Shown in pieces: positions 7,007-9,519 of a DNA stretch of 9,519 nt. A program made the position numbers and the translations under genes. Under the pieces are notes generated by a model. The model was given only the letters and a program-made list of their open reading frames with translations, was not told the origin of the DNA and made no database searches. The stretch lies in the NCBI GenBank assembly GCA_023301335.1, contig JALZVA010000055.1, positions 1 to 9,519 of the forward strand. The letters are read 5' to 3'. The stretch is from Akkermansiaceae bacterium (lineage in GTDB: Bacteria; Verrucomicrobiota; Verrucomicrobiia; Verrucomicrobiales; Akkermansiaceae). Each line of letters opens with the position of its first letter. The first letter of the stretch is position 1.

Positions 7007-7318
7007 ATGAGTGAAAATATTACAAAACTACCTGTCACGGTGTTATCTGGCTTTCTAGGAGTTGGTAAAACAACCTTGCTAAATTACATTCTGAATAATC
7101 GTGAGGGAAAGGGAGTCGCTGTCATCGTGAACGATATGTCGGAGGTGGATATTGATGCCGGCTACTGGTCGGGTATGACCCTTTACCCTGTGACTAAATG
7201 CACCCCAAAACTAGCCGTGGATATCCTTGAACGCCACGGGAAGGATCGACTTCTGGTTAATTCCTCTGCCGATTTTTGGGCCAGAACCCTAAGTAGGGCA
7301 TCAAACCTATTCACATAG
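7007..7318 (+). pseudogene. Chimeric remnant: COG0523/CobW GTPase N-terminus joined to a TatD-family (EboB-like) fragment
   Basis: A 103-codon frame reads as parts of two unrelated proteins. Residues 1-51 are the start of a COG0523 (CobW/ZigA-type) metal-chaperone GTPase: LPVTVLSGFLGVGKTTLLN with the P-loop at 15-23, then VAVIVNDMSEVDIDA at 38-51. The rest of that ~330-400-residue family, including its CxCC metal motif, is missing. From about residue 52 the text switches to GYWSGMTLYPVTKCTP, then AVDILERHGKDRLLVNSSAD. This is the pattern near the C-terminus of TatD-type metal hydrolases such as EboB (usually '..G..lYP.TK..p.ra..i.e.yG.dr.lvNSaaDWG.SDPL'). After residue 90 the expected WGPSDPL is lost through a small frameshift: traces of it remain in another frame over 7273-7290. 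The join falls at about 7157-7162 without disturbing the frame. A large deletion between two neighbouring genes is the simplest reading. Expression is possible, but a working enzyme is not expected. Confidence 0.75.
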
Positions 7319-7354
7319 AAGTCGAAGACTAAACCTTTTCAAAATACACACCAT

Positions 7355-8350
7355 ATGAAACGCTCTACATTTATTAAGCTAGCTCTCGCTGCTTCGGTAA
7401 CACCACATACATTCGCATCTGAGGGAAAAGATAAGAAGGACGCAAATCGGCCACGGAAGCTGATTCTAATCGCAGGTAAACCCAGCCACCCTCCTATGAT
7501 GCATGAGTTCCGTGCAGGAACGATACTGTTAGAAAAACGCTTGAAAAATGTGCCCGGACTTATCGTTGAGCGGCATGAGAGGGGCTGGGTCGATGATGAA
7601 ACAACCTTCGACGATGCGGATGCAGTCGTGTGTTTTTCAGACGGGAATAAGCGCCATCCAGTTCTTGAGAAAAAAGGTCGTATGGAGACGATTGAGAAGC
7701 TTGTGGCACGTGGAGTTGGTTTTGGCTGTATCCACTTTGGAGTAGAAGTTCCTAAAGATGTGGCAGGGGATCAGTTTCGCAACTGGCTAGGAGGCTGCTA
7801 TGAAGCGGAATATTCTTGCAACCCGATTTGGAAAGCTGAGATTCAAAAGTTTCCTGACCACCCCATTACAAGTGGAGTAAAGCCTTTTTCCGTCCTCGAT
7901 GAATGGTATTTCAATATGCGCTTTGCCGAGGATTTTGATGCATCAGGGCCAAAGGAGATAGATGGGGTTAAATTCACCCCTATCCTCATAGCAAAACCAA
8001 GCGATGAAACGCGTGATGGGCCCTACGTGCACCCCAAAGGGCCCTACCCTCATATCCAAGAAGCAAAGGGCAGAGATGAAGCTCTGATGTGGTCAGTCGA
8101 GCGACCAGATGGGGGACGTGGATTCGGATTTACCGGCGGTCATTTCCACCAAAACTGGCAAGATGATAATTTCCGCAAAACGATTCTTAACGCCCTCTGC
8201 TGGATCAGTAAAATCAGTATTCCTGAAACAGGTATTCAATCGGCCCCAGTTAGCGGGGAAGAGCTCCTACTTAATCTAGATAAAAAGAAAGCGAGAAAGC
8301 CAAGAGCTCCTAAGAAGAAAGCACCTCAAGAAGCCCCAGTAAAAGAATAG
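7355..8350 (+). CDS. Secreted ThuA-domain protein (trehalose-utilisation family)
   Basis: This is a 331-residue exported protein with a ThuA domain, a fold related to class I glutamine amidotransferases and common in many copies in Planctomycetota and Verrucomicrobiota; substrates are mostly unknown. The signal peptide MKRSTFIKLALAASVTPHTFA (1-21) is followed by KLILIAGKPSHPP (35-47), FDDADAVVCFSDG (85-97), VGFGCIHFGVEVP (121-133), DHPITSGV (168-175), DEWYFNMRF (182-190) and the family-typical GGHFHQNWQDDNFRKTILNA (261-280). Cysteine 125 sits where amidotransferases carry a nucleophile, but catalysis is not established. The last ~30 residues are a Lys/Ala/Pro-rich tail (KKKARKPRAPKKKAP) outside the domain. 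It starts 36 bases after the chimeric remnant and may be read from the promoter that once served those genes. There is no Shine-Dalgarno sequence before the ATG. Confidence 0.9.
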   Translation: MKRSTFIKLALAASVTPHTFASEGKDKKDANRPRKLILIAGKPSHPPMMHEFRAGTILLEKRLKNVPGLIVERHERGWVDDETTFDDADAVVCFSDGNKRHPVLEKKGRMETIEKLVARGVGFGCIHFGVEVPKDVAGDQFRNWLGGCYEAEYSCNPIWKAEIQKFPDHPITSGVKPFSVLDEWYFNMRFAEDFDASGPKEIDGVKFTPILIAKPSDETRDGPYVHPKGPYPHIQEAKGRDEALMWSVERPDGGRGFGFTGGHFHQNWQDDNFRKTILNALCWISKISIPETGIQSAPVSGEELLLNLDKKKARKPRAPKKKAPQEAPVKE

Positions 8351-8378
8351 GAATATTGGAGGTGTTGTAGCATCCTTG

Positions 8379-8408
8379 TTCTCTTTCTGGCACTAGACTG
8401 AAAGAGAA
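8379..8408 (+). terminator. Possible hairpin after the ThuA gene
   Basis: Perfect nine-base arms TTCTCTTTC (8379-8387) and GAAAGAGAA (8400-8408) enclose a 12-base loop, 28 bases after the ThuA stop. The T tract expected of an intrinsic terminator does not follow directly; a run of nine T occurs only at 8476-8484. It may be a weak terminator or 3'-end structure between the convergent genes. The rest of the 238-base gap shows nothing I can name. Confidence 0.3.
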
Positions 8409-8588
8409 ATTTCACCTGTACTTTGCATGTTGTCAAAGCACTGCGCCCTCTGTGGGGGCAAACGTTATTGGTTGATTTTTTTTTGGAACTAATATTGAAA
8501 ATTATTTTCATATTCTGTCGAACGTAAAGCTCTGGTATCAGCTACTGAGTGCAAGTTTCGACGAAGGGTTTAGTAGTTAAAATTATCA

Positions 8589-9005
8589 TCAAAATAAACT
8601 ACTTAAGGGGTAATGGCTTAACAGTAGTATTTTTTCTACCCTATCTAGTTTTACCAGTCTAGATCCAAGAATTAGACGCAGCCTCTTCATCTCTTCCTCT
8701 TTTGGGAGGGGCTTGGTGCCGCTTCGTAAAACCTTGTGAATTCCCAGAGTATGATCGAGCAAGTGAATAGCATAGCTAATTCTGAGTTCTTCACTTAAAC
8801 CTTCATCATTAGCCATCAACCAATTTAACCTCATCTTCGAATTAAAGGCATAGGCACGCGCTACTTCTTCAGCACTTGAGTTTATAGGATTATAGCCAGT
8901 TCTAGGCTGGCTATTGATGATCTTCACAGAAATTTCGTTTGCTGTCTCAGCCTTGAGTAGCGTAGAAATAACTAAAAAAATAAATATGAATAAGATGTGT
9001 CTCAT
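8589..9005 (-). CDS. Small secreted protein of unknown function
   Basis: I do not recognise a family for this 138-residue product. The N-terminus MRHILFIFIFLVISTLLKA is a clear signal peptide with probable cleavage at KA|ET around residue 19. The mature ~119 residues are hydrophilic and mostly helical in character, with an Arg/Leu-rich C-terminal half (KRLRLILGSRLVKLDRVEKI) and no cysteine, so no lipobox and no disulfide. The gene lies 133 bases downstream of the metR-like gene on the same strand and converges with the ThuA gene. The ATG at 9005 directly starts the signal peptide; no ribosome binding site is evident. It is called as real on the signal peptide, the protein-like composition and the absence of any competing ORF. 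Confidence 0.7.
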   Translation of the reverse strand: MRHILFIFIFLVISTLLKAETANEISVKIINSQPRTGYNPINSSAEEVARAYAFNSKMRLNWLMANDEGLSEELRISYAIHLLDHTLGIHKVLRSGTKPLPKEEEMKRLRLILGSRLVKLDRVEKILLLSHYPLSSLF

Positions 9006-9138
9006 AGTGACAACAGCTTAGCTCGTGATTTCCGCTCTGATTGTAAGTTTTTTGTAAATTTCTGATAGAGTGTAAAGTCTAGCAAGCTTGAAACAAGAGG
9101 TGGGATGGCGGATTTTATCTGTATGAAAACCTCTTTAA

Positions 9139-9519
9139 TTATAATGATGATTGAGCCTGTTGAAGAAAAGCTTGGATGTAGTCTACGCTTTCATCTTCTT
9201 TTCTGATGCCTAAATGAATTTGTTTAAATAAGCCCTTCTTTCCTAGTTTGATAGGGATAAGACCGTATCGCTCGGAATACTCGTTCACTAGCCAGCGAGG
9301 TAATGCGGTGACTCCTCGGCCACAGGCTACCATTTGGATCATGATTTCTGTGGTTTCTATAATTTTTTGGTGCTTTACGGTTCTACCTAGGGGAGTGAGA
9401 AAGTTGGTGAAGATGTCTAGTCGATCAGAACATACTGGATAGGTAAATAAAGTCTCTTCACTGAGGTCCTCTGGGCTGACATAACTTCGGTCGTGATAAG
9501 GGTGGTCTGCACTGACAAC
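9139..9519 (-). CDS. metR: MetR-type LysR-family regulator, C-terminal part (5' end outside window)
   Basis: The frame is open from the right edge to TAA at 9139, giving the last 126 residues of a ~300-residue regulator. These cover part of the effector-binding domain; the DNA-binding helix-turn-helix is outside the window. The stretch begins VVSADHPYHDRSYVSPEDLS, then has LFTYPVCSDRLDIFTNFLTP, IIETTEIMIQMVACGRGVTA and LPRWLVNEY. This follows the E. coli MetR pattern 'LLTYPVQRSRLDVWRHFLQP ... [22 protein letters not shown]' closely, more so than generic LysR proteins. MetR senses homocysteine and activates methionine-synthesis genes such as metE and metH, which are not visible here. An internal ATG at 9342 is only a methionine inside the domain, not the start. 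Confidence 0.83.
   Translation of the reverse strand, partial: VVSADHPYHDRSYVSPEDLSEETLFTYPVCSDRLDIFTNFLTPLGRTVKHQKIIETTEIMIQMVACGRGVTALPRWLVNEYSERYGLIPIKLGKKGLFKQIHLGIRKEDESVDYIQAFLQQAQSSL

Noticed and set aside
8442..8484. GC hairpin (8442-8460) plus a run of nine T as an intrinsic terminator for the ThuA gene
   Set aside because: The stem has a mismatch and lies 15 bases from the T run, too far for normal intrinsic termination.
8326..8511. 61-codon minus-strand open frame across the ThuA 3' end
   Set aside because: It overlaps the ThuA C-terminus, has a low-complexity Lys/Ser start and no supporting signal; more likely chance in the intergenic gap.
8572..8603. Inverted repeat AGTAGTT / AACTACT spanning the stop of the small secreted protein
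   Set aside because: A seven-base A+T-rich arm with an 18-base loop is expected by chance in this composition.
9095..9135. Inverted repeat AAGAGGT / ACCTCTT after the metR stop as a terminator
   Set aside because: Only seven base pairs with a 27-base loop and no T run on the minus strand; too weak to call.

Overview
The window is chromosomal DNA of moderate G+C, probably from a marine-type member of the Verrucomicrobiota. The protein styles support this: a ThuA-domain secreted protein of PVC type, a DUF1460 amidase, a CHASE2-like membrane protein, and almost no Shine-Dalgarno sequences before confident start codons. A neighbouring phylum such as Bacteroidota cannot be excluded from the sequence alone.

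Layout. Positions 1-6835 carry a long run of minus-strand genes. In transcription order these are trpS (6835-5870), a possible 52-codon ORF (5883-5725), a strong intrinsic terminator (5714-5678), a secreted DUF1460 amidase (5601-4738), an AmgK-like sugar kinase of the aminoglycoside-phosphotransferase fold (4549-3590), a CHASE2-like membrane protein without an output domain (about 3587-2211), argB (2151-1282) and hemL (1247 to beyond the left edge). The last four are closely packed and could form one transcript. trpS faces away from a plus-strand unit across a 171-base divergent region that holds a perfect 8+8 operator-like palindrome. The plus-strand unit is a 103-codon gene remnant (7007-7318) followed by a ThuA-domain secreted protein (7355-8350). 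The right end is on the minus strand: a small secreted protein of unknown function (9005-8589) and the C-terminal part of a MetR-type LysR regulator that runs off the right edge.

How the genes relate. argB and hemL are biosynthetic housekeeping genes. The DUF1460 amidase and the AmgK-like kinase both suggest cell-wall fragment turnover, and the adjacent membrane protein may be a sensor or envelope component; that link is inference. The most unusual element is the 7007-7318 ORF. It reads as an in-frame join of the first ~51 residues of a COG0523/CobW metal-chaperone GTPase to a ~40-residue stretch of a TatD-type hydrolase (EboB-like), followed by decayed sequence. This looks like the scar of a deletion that removed most of two genes. 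A second local rearrangement is a tandem repeat of the 3' end of trpS, which supplies part of the small ORF beyond it. I see no CRISPR array, insertion sequence, tRNA or rRNA gene, and no clear novel multi-gene defence or mobile system.
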